This document shows positions 51,094 to 58,622 of a stretch of DNA of 64,000 nt, piece by piece. The notes under the pieces were generated by a model that was not told where the DNA came from, ran no database searches, and was given only the letters and a program-made list of their open reading frames with translations. Location: the NCBI GenBank assembly GCA_040500365.1, contig CP148031.1:2108001-2172000 (forward strand). Reading direction: 5' to 3'. Both the position numbers and the translations under genes were made by a program. Positions within the stretch are counted from its first letter, which is position 1. Each line of letters begins with the position of its first letter. This DNA is from Dehalobacter alkaniphilus. Lineage in GTDB: Bacteria > Bacillota > Desulfitobacteriia > Desulfitobacteriales > Syntrophobotulaceae.

Positions 51094-52263
51094 TTAATAA
51101 ATACCATACTCCATGACGAATTTATTTACGGCGATAATGTTCTCCGCCTTACCATCCTGCGGCGCAAGAAGCTCCTTATCAGTAGCAAAAATGTAGCCGC
51201 CGCCTTCCATTCCGTCCATTATTTCTTTTGCTTTGGCGATACATTCCTGCTTGGTCCCATATTGCAGCAGGGTCGCAGGAAAAAGTCCAATGACACATAA
51301 AGTGTCTGTTAGTTTTTGTTTAAGTTCCTTGGGATCGCCGTGTTCAAACCAGCCCCCTGATTTCTTAGCTGGAAGCTCTTGAAGATGATTGTAATAACGC
51401 GACCAATCACCTTCGTAAAACGGTATCACATAGACATTATGGGCAGCGAAAAATTCCATGATCATTTTAAATGATGGCCAGTAAAACTTATCAAAATCCG
51501 CTGTTTTAAGCATTGGAGGCAAATGCAGCGGCATAAGAAGAACTTTGGGGTTTGGTTTCGGCGGTCCCATGTGCACCTGACCCATGCCAAACCTGATCAT
51601 CAACGGCGTAAGCGCCTGAATAGCCTCAGCGAATTCGGCCGGACGGCGGCGGATATCCATGAACGCGCCTTTAATTCCCCGGAAGAAATCGGCAATCCAA
51701 TCCAATGGGTGTAAAAGAAGGCCGTCAACCAGCAAGGGCATTCCGTATTGCGCGGCAAGCGTGCCCTCAACGGCTCCCTTCTGGGCCCCAAACATTCCAA
51801 AGTTCATGGCACCTTTGGCAAATGCTAAATCCTTCATCGGGGAATTTTTAGCCAGTTCGGTATATTTTCGCGGCAGAACCTTTTCTACAAAAAACTTGAA
51901 CGGATCTTTGGTAAGTTCGGGATATTCATCATCTTTCATTATTTGGGCAGACTTGTCGGAATACTGAAGGATATTGCTGTCACTTAAGTAGTGGTATGCA
52001 CTGCTCCCCAACGCCTGATACATGCCAGCCGGCCTGTTGTAAATCATATGGATCATATCTAATGAAAGCTCATCTGCTACTTTCATTAGGGCTTTACCGC
52101 ATTTGTCCATGTCCCAATTGGTTTCAGAATCGGTATACCCCGCAAAGTACGAACTCCAAGACCCATAAGTCCCTAACACAGGAACGCGGTCTGCTTGTTC
52201 GAGCCTTAAGGTTTTAAAAACACGGTCCAGACGTTCTTGGTATAGATTCGCAGCTTCACTCAT
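51094..52263 (-). CDS. UroD-family corrinoid methyltransferase-like protein
   Basis: A 389-residue protein of the uroporphyrinogen decarboxylase superfamily, in the branch used as methylcobamide:CoM/THF-type methyltransferases (MtaA/MtbA relatives). ERLDRVFKTLRLEQADRVPV is the N-terminal signature; PLLVDGLLLHPLDWIADFFR and GGWFEHGDPKELKQKLTDTL, then CVIGLFPATLLQYGTKQECI, are barrel strands. In MtaA a zinc site uses an HxC pair plus a later Cys. Here FYEGDW stands where HxC is expected, so the metal site may be unusual. It is three bases after the corrinoid protein gene. It may act on a methoxylated substrate, but I see no methyltransferase I gene nearby. Confidence 0.8.
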   Translation of the reverse strand: MSEAANLYQERLDRVFKTLRLEQADRVPVLGTYGSWSSYFAGYTDSETNWDMDKCGKALMKVADELSLDMIHMIYNRPAGMYQALGSSAYHYLSDSNILQYSDKSAQIMKDDEYPELTKDPFKFFVEKVLPRKYTELAKNSPMKDLAFAKGAMNFGMFGAQKGAVEGTLAAQYGMPLLVDGLLLHPLDWIADFFRGIKGAFMDIRRRPAEFAEAIQALTPLMIRFGMGQVHMGPPKPNPKVLLMPLHLPPMLKTADFDKFYWPSFKMIMEFFAAHNVYVIPFYEGDWSRYYNHLQELPAKKSGGWFEHGDPKELKQKLTDTLCVIGLFPATLLQYGTKQECIAKAKEIMDGMEGGGYIFATDKELLAPQDGKAENIIAVNKFVMEYGIY

Positions 52264-52266
52264 TGA

Positions 52267-52911
52267 TCAACCCACCCATCTTTGGCATATTTTTACGCCT
52301 TCAGCGGCGTTTGTCGAAAAAGCGTCGGCCCCTATGCTTTTACATACATTCTCATTAACGGGTACTCCGCCGATAATCACCTTGACTGAATTTCTAAGGC
52401 CTGCTTCATTAAGCGTATCAACCGTTTCTTTCATACTGTCCAGCGCCAAAGTGAGTACGCCGCTTAATCCGATAATATCAGGGTTAACTTCTTTAACCTT
52501 GTCCACGATCTGGTTAACCGGAACATTGATCCCCAGGTCAAGTACCTCAAAACCTGCGGCTTCCACCATGGATCTGAAAATATTTTTGCCGATGTCATGA
52601 AGATCTCCGAAAACAGTAGCCAGGACAATTTTCCCGCCTTTTGCGGAGGATCCTGCACTTAAAGCCGGTTGGAGCTTGTCCATAACACTTTGCAGCACTT
52701 CCCCGGCGAAGACTAAGTCCCCGATAAAGTACTCGCCCGAATCATAGCGTTCACCTACGAGTGTCATACCTTGCTGACAGGCTTTAACAACTTCTTGAGC
52801 TTCGGCGGCGTTGTCGTCTTTGCTTAGTACTTCATCAATCGCCATGTTTAACACGTCTTCGTCCAAATCGGACATCGCTTGAGTCAGGACTTTCAAATCC
52901 ACCACTTTCAA
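52267..52911 (-). CDS. Cobalamin-binding corrinoid methyltransferase subunit (MtaC/MtbC type)
   Basis: A 214-residue corrinoid protein. The helical cap is MAIDEVLSKDDNAAEAQEVV and YDSGEYFIGDLVFAGEVLQS. The Rossmann-like B12 domain has VFGDLHDIGKNIFRSMVEAA, whose DxHxxG His replaces the lower cobalt ligand, then SGVLTLALDSMKETVDTLNE and VIIGGVPVNENVCKSIGADA. It accepts a methyl group on cobalt from a substrate-specific partner and hands it to the UroD-type protein just downstream. Starts at a TTG (52911) with GGGAGG a few bases upstream. No reductive activator (RamA type) is in the window. Confidence 0.92.
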   Translation of the reverse strand: MKVVDLKVLTQAMSDLDEDVLNMAIDEVLSKDDNAAEAQEVVKACQQGMTLVGERYDSGEYFIGDLVFAGEVLQSVMDKLQPALSAGSSAKGGKIVLATVFGDLHDIGKNIFRSMVEAAGFEVLDLGINVPVNQIVDKVKEVNPDIIGLSGVLTLALDSMKETVDTLNEAGLRNSVKVIIGGVPVNENVCKSIGADAFSTNAAEGVKICQRWVG

Positions 52912-53211
52912 TCATCCTCCCATTAATCTGTGTATACAAGTAACTGTATCAAAAAATACACTTATTAAATTTAATATGAATTAACTATATCAGAATTTTT
53001 TTAATGTTCAAAAATATTTAGATCATTAATAACATCACTGTTTTATCAGCGTTACTCAATCAAGTAGCCAAAAGTTGGGCTAATTATTCTCAATTTCTCG
53101 CTAAATATCCAGGAGGCGGACGTCCTAGCTTTCGCCAAACACCATCTATTTTTGTGTACAATACAGTAAGCTTAACATCCCCTAAAAAATCCACTGGGTA
53201 TCCGTTAAGAA

Positions 53212-53240
53212 TGGGATATGCTATTGTAAAGCATATCCCA
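53212..53240 (-). terminator. Hairpin downstream of the CBS gene
   Basis: TGGGATATGCT and AGCATATCCCA form a perfect 11-base stem with a seven-base loop, 32 bases after the CBS-protein stop. The tail (TTCTTAAC on the minus strand) is only moderately T-rich. The remainder of the 360-base gap 52912-53272 shows no gene or other structure. Confidence 0.6.
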
Positions 53241-53272
53241 CATATGATTGAAGTATCTTCCCTACGTTGGCA

Positions 53273-53695
53273 TTAATGGCTAATACCTCGCGATATACCG
53301 TTTAAAGCCTCTCCAGCCTCATTGATATGAATGTCTTCAATCGCAAGGTCACCTAACGCAATGACCCCAATAATTTGCCCCTTGTTCAGTACAGGAAGAC
53401 GTTTTACCTGGTATTCAGCCATGGTTTCAGCAACGGTATCGATATCCTGCGTGCCATCGATACAGATTGGATCTGCCGTCATACACTGCTCGGCCGTCAC
53501 CTGGTTGACATCCTTGTTCGAAGCGATGACTCTCAGAACGATATCCCGATCTGTAATAATTCCCAATACTTTGCCGACCTGAACGACCGGAACAGCACCA
53601 ATATTTTTATCTCTCATCATTTTAGCGATATCCGTAACTTTAGCTGCTGGGTCCACCCAGCTTACATCCGTTGACATAATATCCATGACCCGCAT
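53273..53695 (-). CDS. CBS-domain pair protein
   Basis: A 140-residue protein made of two CBS motifs: VMDIMSTDVSWVDPAAKVTD, then MRDKNIGAVPVVQVGKVLGI and ITDRDIVLRVIA; and QCMTADPICIDGTQDIDTVA, MAEYQVKRLPVLNKGQIIGV and IALGDLAIED. Free-standing CBS pairs bind adenosine nucleotides (AMP, ATP, SAM, c-di-AMP) and act as sensors. It is like Bacillus YhcV/YrpA-type proteins; target unknown. It has its own promoter region of 245 bases before MenG/UbiE. Confidence 0.9.
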   Translation of the reverse strand: MRVMDIMSTDVSWVDPAAKVTDIAKMMRDKNIGAVPVVQVGKVLGIITDRDIVLRVIASNKDVNQVTAEQCMTADPICIDGTQDIDTVAETMAEYQVKRLPVLNKGQIIGVIALGDLAIEDIHINEAGEALNGISRGISH

Positions 53696-53828
53696 ATAAA
53701 AAACACCTCCGTTTTAATATCTCAGCACTAGTTTTTCACTGAAACGAATGAATTATGTCAGTAAATAATCCCTTCGTAAAACGTTGATTTTAATTAAAGA
53801 GAAATGATTATCTGTATTATCTTTTGCT

Positions 53829-53874
53829 GAAAAAATAGAATTATCCTCGGTGTTGACCCGGGGATAATTCTATT
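53829..53874 (-). terminator. Terminator after ubiE/menG
   Basis: AATAGAATTATCC and GGATAATTCTATT form a 13-base stem with a 15-base interior including CCCGGG, followed on the minus strand by six T's. Strong intrinsic terminator 66 bases after the gene. Confidence 0.85.
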
Positions 53875-53940
53875 ACGTTATTTACTGCTATAATTGTTGT
53901 TTGTTAATTTAATTCTTTATTTTAATTCTATTTGTTTGAT

Positions 53941-54660
53941 TCATTTTGATTTTCGGCCATACACGATCGCCACAACACCGCCGACAAGATTTTTATATCC
54001 CGTATCCTGAAGTCCGCATTCAGCAAAGATCTGGGCGAGCTGTCGCTGAGATTCAAATTCACAGGCCGAATCAAAAAGATACGTGTATTCTTTTTGTTTT
54101 CCGCCGTGAATTTTTCCCAGCCACGGAACGATCTTCTCAAAATACAGCCAGTAAAGCTGTTTGAAAACCGGCATAGTCGGTTTTCCCATATCCAGAGATA
54201 CGACCATCGAACCAGGTTTGACAACACGGATCATTTCCCGGATTCCGCGGCGCAGATCAGGAAGATTCCTGAGTCCCCAGCCAACGGTCGCTCCGTCAAA
54301 ACTGTTGTCGGTAAAAGGCAAGCTCATCGCATTGCCCTGCAAAAGCTCAATACTCGCTTTGTAACGGTCATTTTCAATATTTTTCCCGCCGACAGCCAGC
54401 ATTTCCTCTGAAAAATCGACTCCGATGACTCTGCCAGAATCCCCGACGGCGACGGCAATTTCTCTGGTAAGCTTGCCGGTTCCGCAGCACAGGTCAATCA
54501 TCTTCATTCCGGGTTTAGCCTCGACAATCCTGACTGCTTTGGCCCGCCAGGCGTTATCCATCCCCATACTCATCAGGGAATTCATTAGATCATATTTCCC
54601 GGCAATTGCGTTAAACGTTTCCTTGACGTATTCTGATTTATCTTTGCCTGCAAAATCCAT
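53941..54660 (-). CDS. menG: Demethylmenaquinone/ubiquinone methyltransferase UbiE/MenG
   Basis: A 239-residue SAM-dependent methyltransferase making menaquinone from demethylmenaquinone. MKMIDLCCGTGKLTREIAVA is the SAM-binding loop, RVIGVDFSEEMLAVGGKNIE is motif post I, and DGATVGWGLRNLPDLRRGIR is the UbiE signature. The N-terminus DKSEYVKETFNAIAGKYDLM is typical. Menaquinone fits respiration by anaerobic electron acceptors in this lineage. Monocistronic; ends in a strong terminator. Confidence 0.95.
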   Translation of the reverse strand: MDFAGKDKSEYVKETFNAIAGKYDLMNSLMSMGMDNAWRAKAVRIVEAKPGMKMIDLCCGTGKLTREIAVAVGDSGRVIGVDFSEEMLAVGGKNIENDRYKASIELLQGNAMSLPFTDNSFDGATVGWGLRNLPDLRRGIREMIRVVKPGSMVVSLDMGKPTMPVFKQLYWLYFEKIVPWLGKIHGGKQKEYTYLFDSACEFESQRQLAQIFAECGLQDTGYKNLVGGVVAIVYGRKSK

Positions 54661-54854
54661 TTTCTCTCTCCTTGTACCATCTTGCCCAGTATATGGTCAG
54701 TACTATCATATGATAATTAACCCAAATTGTCCAATTTAAGAACTATCTAGAATATCTCACCTGAGAAGCAAATGATCTGATGAAAAGCAAACAGTAATCT
54801 AAAACACTATTGCTAATGATTTTCAACTATGGTAGGATAAAACTAATTTAATAG

Positions 54855-54936
54855 TATGGGGAGCTGGGGATGCTGGCTGAGAGGGATATCACGTATCCGA
54901 CCCTTAAAACTGATCTGGGTAATGCCAGCGTAGTAA
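54855..54936 (+). promoter_or_regulatory. TPP (THI-box) riboswitch
   Basis: The plus strand holds GGGGAGCTGGGGATGCTGGC then TGAGAGGGATATC...GACCCTTAAAACTGATCTGG and GTAATGCCAGCGTAGTAA. The diagnostic CTGAGA and ACCCTT segments, the CTGATCTGGGTAATGCCAGCG core and the closing GGGGAGC...GTAGTAA stem are all present. It binds thiamine pyrophosphate and normally shuts expression off. It stands about 130 bases before a thiamine-binding-type gene and the ThiXYZ-like transport genes, with a terminator between them. Confidence 0.92.
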
Positions 54937-54958
54937 TAATAAAAAACTTTAATAACTG

Positions 54959-54980
54959 CGCTGCCTTTGCAGCGTTTTTT
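54959..54980 (+). terminator. Riboswitch-controlled terminator
   Basis: CGCTGC-CTTT-GCAGCG followed by six T's lies 23 bases after the riboswitch core. It is the expected expression platform: TPP-bound RNA would allow this hairpin to end transcription. Confidence 0.85.
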
Positions 54981-55068
54981 GTTTGTCGGTCATCGTCGAT
55001 AAGCAGTGTCTTATTATTTACAAAGTCACGGACAGTAATTTATAAAATACGTGAAGGAGAAATGTATT

Positions 55069-55356
55069 TTGGCGAAGATAACAATGGCCTTTCAGGTCAT
55101 TCCAAAAGTGGAGGAATCCAGAATCTATCCGGTTGTTGATGAAGCAATCAAAGTTGTCGCCCAAAGCGGCCTTCCCTACGAAGTCGGTCCGATGGAAACA
55201 GCACTTGAAGGAGAGCCCGATGAAATCTGGCAGGTCATCAAAGATGCTATGGAGGCTTGTATCAAAGCCGGGGCTTCCAGAGTAATGACCAATGTAAAAA
55301 TTGACTATGTACCCCAGGGTTCCACGATCAATGAAAAAATTGCCAAGTACCGCTGA
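55069..55356 (+). CDS. Thiamine-binding-type protein (MTH1187/YkoF-like)
   Basis: A 95-residue protein starting at TTG 55069 (AAGGAG nine bases before; the frame extends six codons upstream). AKITMAFQVIPKVEESRIYP, VVDEAIKVVAQSGLPYEVGP and MKDAMEACIKAGASRVMTNV-like segments (residues about 70-85) are the UPF0045/MTH1187 family, whose ferredoxin-like fold resembles one half of YkoF, a thiamine-pyrimidine (HMP)-binding protein. Its place as first gene after the TPP riboswitch and before an HMP/thiamine-type ABC importer supports binding of a thiamine-related ligand. Confidence 0.85.
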   Translation: MAKITMAFQVIPKVEESRIYPVVDEAIKVVAQSGLPYEVGPMETALEGEPDEIWQVIKDAMEACIKAGASRVMTNVKIDYVPQGSTINEKIAKYR

Positions 55357-55372
55357 AAAGAAGGGATTCCCA

Positions 55373-56170
55373 TTGCTGAAAAACAATAGCCGGAGATTCC
55401 GACCACCGGCTGTATTGCTGAGGTATGCCCCTGCCCTTTTCTTTTTGGTTGTGCTGCTGGCAGTCTGGCAGCTTACGGTAAATTACTTCAGCATCCCCCG
55501 CTGGCTTCTTCCCTCTCCTTCTCAGATCGGGAAAGCTCTCTGGAATACGAAGGACATGATCTGGGGCCATACCAAAGCAACGATCATTGAGACGACGTTG
55601 GGCTTAGGGCTCGCTGTTGCTCTGGGCATGACGGTCAGCACACTGATGACGCTGTTTCCGCTGTCCCGGCGGGTGTTTTATCCATTTCTGATCATTTCCC
55701 AGACGATCCCCTTGATAGCGGTCGCACCGCTGCTGTTGCTCTGGCTGGGGTATGGGGTACTGCCTAAAATCTTGATTGTCGTTCTGGTCTGTTTTTTTCC
55801 GATCGCGATCAGTTTGCTTGAAGGCCTTGAATTAAGCGATTTGGATCTTCTGCATCTGCTGCAAAGCATGGGCGCATCCAAATGGCAGGTATTCTCCCTA
55901 ATCCGTTGGCCTCACGCTATGCCTGCACTGTTTTCAGGCTTGAAGATTGCTGCTGCCTACAGTGTCATGACGGCTGTCATCAGTGAATGGCTTGGAGCAA
56001 GCCAGGGGCTCGGTGTCTATCTGCTGCGTTCTTCGAATAATTTCCTTACCGACAGAGTATTTGCAGCAATCATTGCAATCACTGCTCTCAGCTTCTTTTA
56101 TTATGCAATCATTATTATTCTGACCAGGCTAGTGCTTCCCTGGTATTCCCGATACAGGCGGACAAGCTGA
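55373..56170 (+). CDS. thiX: ABC transporter permease, ThiX-like
   Basis: A 265-residue permease starting at TTG 55373, 16 bases after the previous stop (the frame reaches back to 55301). Six membrane segments; the coupling EAA loop is MGASKWQVFSLIRWPHAMPA followed by LFSGLKIAAAYSVMTAVISE. This is the NitT/TauT-type permease family, which includes ThiX for thiamine pyrimidine uptake. Context (TPP riboswitch, ThiY-like binding protein) makes the pyrimidine or thiamine precursor import the likely role. Confidence 0.85.
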   Translation: MLKNNSRRFRPPAVLLRYAPALFFLVVLLAVWQLTVNYFSIPRWLLPSPSQIGKALWNTKDMIWGHTKATIIETTLGLGLAVALGMTVSTLMTLFPLSRRVFYPFLIISQTIPLIAVAPLLLLWLGYGVLPKILIVVLVCFFPIAISLLEGLELSDLDLLHLLQSMGASKWQVFSLIRWPHAMPALFSGLKIAAAYSVMTAVISEWLGASQGLGVYLLRSSNNFLTDRVFAAIIAITALSFFYYAIIIILTRLVLPWYSRYRRTS

Positions 56171-56177
56171 CCCAGGG

Positions 56178-56218
56178 ACGTATCTTTCGTCCCCTTAAAC
56201 AAGGAGAAAAAGATACGT
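56178..56218 (+). repeat. Hairpin in the thiX-thiY gap
   Basis: ACGTATCTTT and AAAGATACGT are inverted repeats of 10 bases within the 85-base gap between thiX and thiY. The loop contains CGTCCCC and AAACAAGGAG. It may stabilise or partly end the mRNA so that the binding-protein transcript is more abundant, a common feature of ABC operons; not tested here. Confidence 0.5.
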
Positions 56219-56255
56219 TCCTTCGCCCCCCAAAAAATACAAGTGAGGTATAGAA

Positions 56256-57269
56256 ATGAAAACGAAAAAGATATTGGTTACGTTTATTGTGCTCCTTCTG
56301 ATTCTCACTGTGACTCTTTCGGGTTGCAGCAAACAGGCTGAACAGAACTCCGGCCAGAATAACCAGTCGGTTAAACTAACGCTTATGCTGGACTGGACAC
56401 CGAATACGAATCATACCGGACTATTTGTTGCTCAGGATAAAGGCTATTTCAAAGACCAGGGACTCGAAGTCAGCATTGTCAACCCATCGAGCCAAGGAAC
56501 ACTCGAGCAGCTTGTTGCAACCGGAAAGGTAGATTTTGGTATCAGTGCACAGGAACAGGTTACATCTGCCCGCCTCAGTGACTTGCCACTTGTCTCTCTG
56601 GCAACCATCATTCAGCACAACACCTCTGGTTTTGTCTCGCTGAGAAGCAAGAATATCCTGACAGCCAAGGATTTTGAAGGGAAAACATACGGCGGCTGGG
56701 GGTTGCCTTCGGAGACCGCGATCCTTACAGCGCTGATGCAAAAAGAAAATGCCGACTTCAGCAAAATCAACATGGTCAATATCGGGGAAACCGATCAGTT
56801 GGCCTCTTTGAATAGCAATATTGATCTGACCTGGATTTTCTATGGTTGGACAGGTATCCAGGCTGAAATCAGAGGACAGGAACTTAATATGATCTGGCTG
56901 AAAGATATCGACCCTGCCCTCGATTATTACACACCGGTCATTGTCTCGAACGAGAAAATGATTCAGAGTAACCCCGATACTGTCCGCAAAATGATGCAGG
57001 CAATCAGTGCCGGCTACGAATTTGCAATTGAAAATCCGGAAGAATCAGCTAAAATCTTGATCAAATATGCTCCTGAATCCGATCCGGAAATGATCAAACG
57101 CAGCCAGGCCTGGCTGAGCCCGCAGTACGAAGCCGATGCGAAACAATGGGGTGTCCAGAAAGCAACTGTCTGGGAAAACTACAGCAAGTGGCTCTATGAC
57201 AATAAGCTCGTCACCAAAATGATGGATTCATCCAAAGCTTTTACCAATGACTTTCTTCCGACCAGATAA
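56256..57269 (+). CDS. thiY: Thiamine-pyrimidine-type ABC substrate-binding lipoprotein, ThiY-like
   Basis: A 337-residue NMT1/THI5-like binding protein with a lipoprotein signal peptide: hydrophobic LVTFIVLLLILTVTLSGC ending in the lipobox LSGC, so Cys-24 would carry lipid. MLDWTPNTNHTGLFVAQDKG and YFKDQGLEVSIVNPSSQG match the ThiY/HMP-binding group; SAQEQVTSARLSDLPLVSLA and VNIGETDQLASLNSNIDLTW, then TPVIVSNEKMIQSNPDTVRK, are also conserved. Substrate is expected to be HMP or a formyl-aminopyrimidine from thiamine salvage. Confidence 0.9.
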   Translation: MKTKKILVTFIVLLLILTVTLSGCSKQAEQNSGQNNQSVKLTLMLDWTPNTNHTGLFVAQDKGYFKDQGLEVSIVNPSSQGTLEQLVATGKVDFGISAQEQVTSARLSDLPLVSLATIIQHNTSGFVSLRSKNILTAKDFEGKTYGGWGLPSETAILTALMQKENADFSKINMVNIGETDQLASLNSNIDLTWIFYGWTGIQAEIRGQELNMIWLKDIDPALDYYTPVIVSNEKMIQSNPDTVRKMMQAISAGYEFAIENPEESAKILIKYAPESDPEMIKRSQAWLSPQYEADAKQWGVQKATVWENYSKWLYDNKLVTKMMDSSKAFTNDFLPTR

Positions 57270-57284
57270 CGGAGGTCAGACGCC

Positions 57285-58034
57285 TTGACACTTGCCTTAA
57301 AAAACCTTTCGAAAACCTATATCGAAAACGGTCAGTCCATGGAGATTTTCCGGGATTTGAATCTGACCATTGAGAGCGGTTCTTTCGTCTCCCTGATCGG
57401 GCCTTCCGGTTCCGGCAAGAGTACGCTGTGCAATCTTATCGCCGGTATTGAAAAGCCCGACCAGGGGCAAATCCTTCTCGATGACCAAGAAATCACCGGA
57501 ATGCCAGGACATGTCGGCTACATGTTTCAAAAAGACCTGCTTCTTCCGTGGCGGACTCTTCGGGAAAATGTAACGCTGGGCTGCGATCTCATACGCCAGG
57601 ATAAAAAAATCTCTTCAGTCGAGGCCATCAAGGGTTTGGAACATTTTGGACTGCTCGATTTTGCCGATTACTATCCTCATCAGCTTTCCGGCGGCATGAA
57701 ACAGCGCGGCGCCCTGCTCCGAACCATCCTATTCGGACAGTCCACGCTACTTTTGGATGAGCCTTTCGGGGCGCTTGATGCCCTGACCCGCAGAGAAATG
57801 CAGCTTTGGCTGCTGTCAATCTGGATTGAAACCAAGCATACCGTGCTCTTTATTACCCATGATATTGAAGAAGCAATCCTGCTTTCGGATAAAATTTTTG
57901 TACTCAGCAAATACCCGGCAAAAATTGTCGAGGTCATCGACGTTCCGTTTCCCCGGCCGCGTGATCCGGAGCTGATTTTTTCTTCCGGGATATTGCCTTT
58001 GAAGACAAAACTGTTTCACTTGCTGGGAACTTGA
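57285..58034 (+). CDS. thiZ: ABC transporter ATP-binding protein, ThiZ-like
   Basis: A 249-residue ATPase of the NitT/TauT group, starting at TTG 57285 after GGAGG, 15 bases after thiY. Walker A is SLIGPSGSGKSTLCNLIAG; the Q-loop is GYMFQKDLLLPWRTLREN; the ABC signature is HQLSGGMKQRGALLRTI; Walker B is STLLLDEPFGALDALTRREM; the switch His is in FITHDIEEAILLSDKIFVLS. It energises the ThiX permease. No thiamine biosynthesis gene follows in the window. Confidence 0.94.
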   Translation: MTLALKNLSKTYIENGQSMEIFRDLNLTIESGSFVSLIGPSGSGKSTLCNLIAGIEKPDQGQILLDDQEITGMPGHVGYMFQKDLLLPWRTLRENVTLGCDLIRQDKKISSVEAIKGLEHFGLLDFADYYPHQLSGGMKQRGALLRTILFGQSTLLLDEPFGALDALTRREMQLWLLSIWIETKHTVLFITHDIEEAILLSDKIFVLSKYPAKIVEVIDVPFPRPRDPELIFSSGILPLKTKLFHLLGT

Positions 58035-58162
58035 TATTCAAAGAACGTTTGAAGATGTTTCAATACCTGAAAAACTTTTTCGAAATCTCGCTGGGTTCTT
58101 TTACCCTTTGGCGCGATATGTTAAAATAGGGTAAGCATTTTTTCCCAGGGAGGATAAGACTA

Positions 58163-58450
58163 ATGTATGAACTAAAAAATTTTAGTGAAGTCATTGTGAA
58201 GAAAACACTGGAAGATTATCTGCCCGTCGCCAATATCCCTTGCAAATGCGAACGGTGTCAGGCCGACATAATGGCTTTTGTACTGAACCGCTTCCCTCCG
58301 AGATATTATGTTTCCTTAAAAGGCGAAGTCATGACGCACTTTGAATCACAAATGTTTCCGGACAAAGCCCGAGTTTTGGCAGAAGTCGTTGGCGCTGCCC
58401 AGATAGTTGCTTCTTTCCCGTCCCATCCGCTTGACCAGAAAGAAGAATAA
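58163..58450 (+). CDS. ComFB family protein
   Basis: A 95-residue protein matching the late-competence ComFB family. NFSEVIVKKTLEDYLPVANI is followed by CKCERCQADIMAFVLNRFPP with the CxxC pair and RYYVSLKGEVMTHFESQMFP. In cyanobacteria relatives bind cyclic di-nucleotides (c-di-AMP or c-di-GMP), and in Bacillus comFB lies between comFA and comFC. No com genes adjoin it here. A GGGAGG is located about nine bases before the ATG. Monocistronic; role unknown. Confidence 0.88.
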   Translation: MYELKNFSEVIVKKTLEDYLPVANIPCKCERCQADIMAFVLNRFPPRYYVSLKGEVMTHFESQMFPDKARVLAEVVGAAQIVASFPSHPLDQKEE

Positions 58451-58622
58451 ACCCGCATGGGAATAATGACAGTTACGAAGGCGCTTCAAATGATATGAGG
58501 CGTCTTTACTTTTGTATGGATGGTTGTAGCTATCCGCTGAATGATTTCCAATCTTGGATTTGATTATCGCTATTTACTCTGTTACAATGATTGCGACTTC
58601 AAAATAAAAGCAGGTGATCAGC

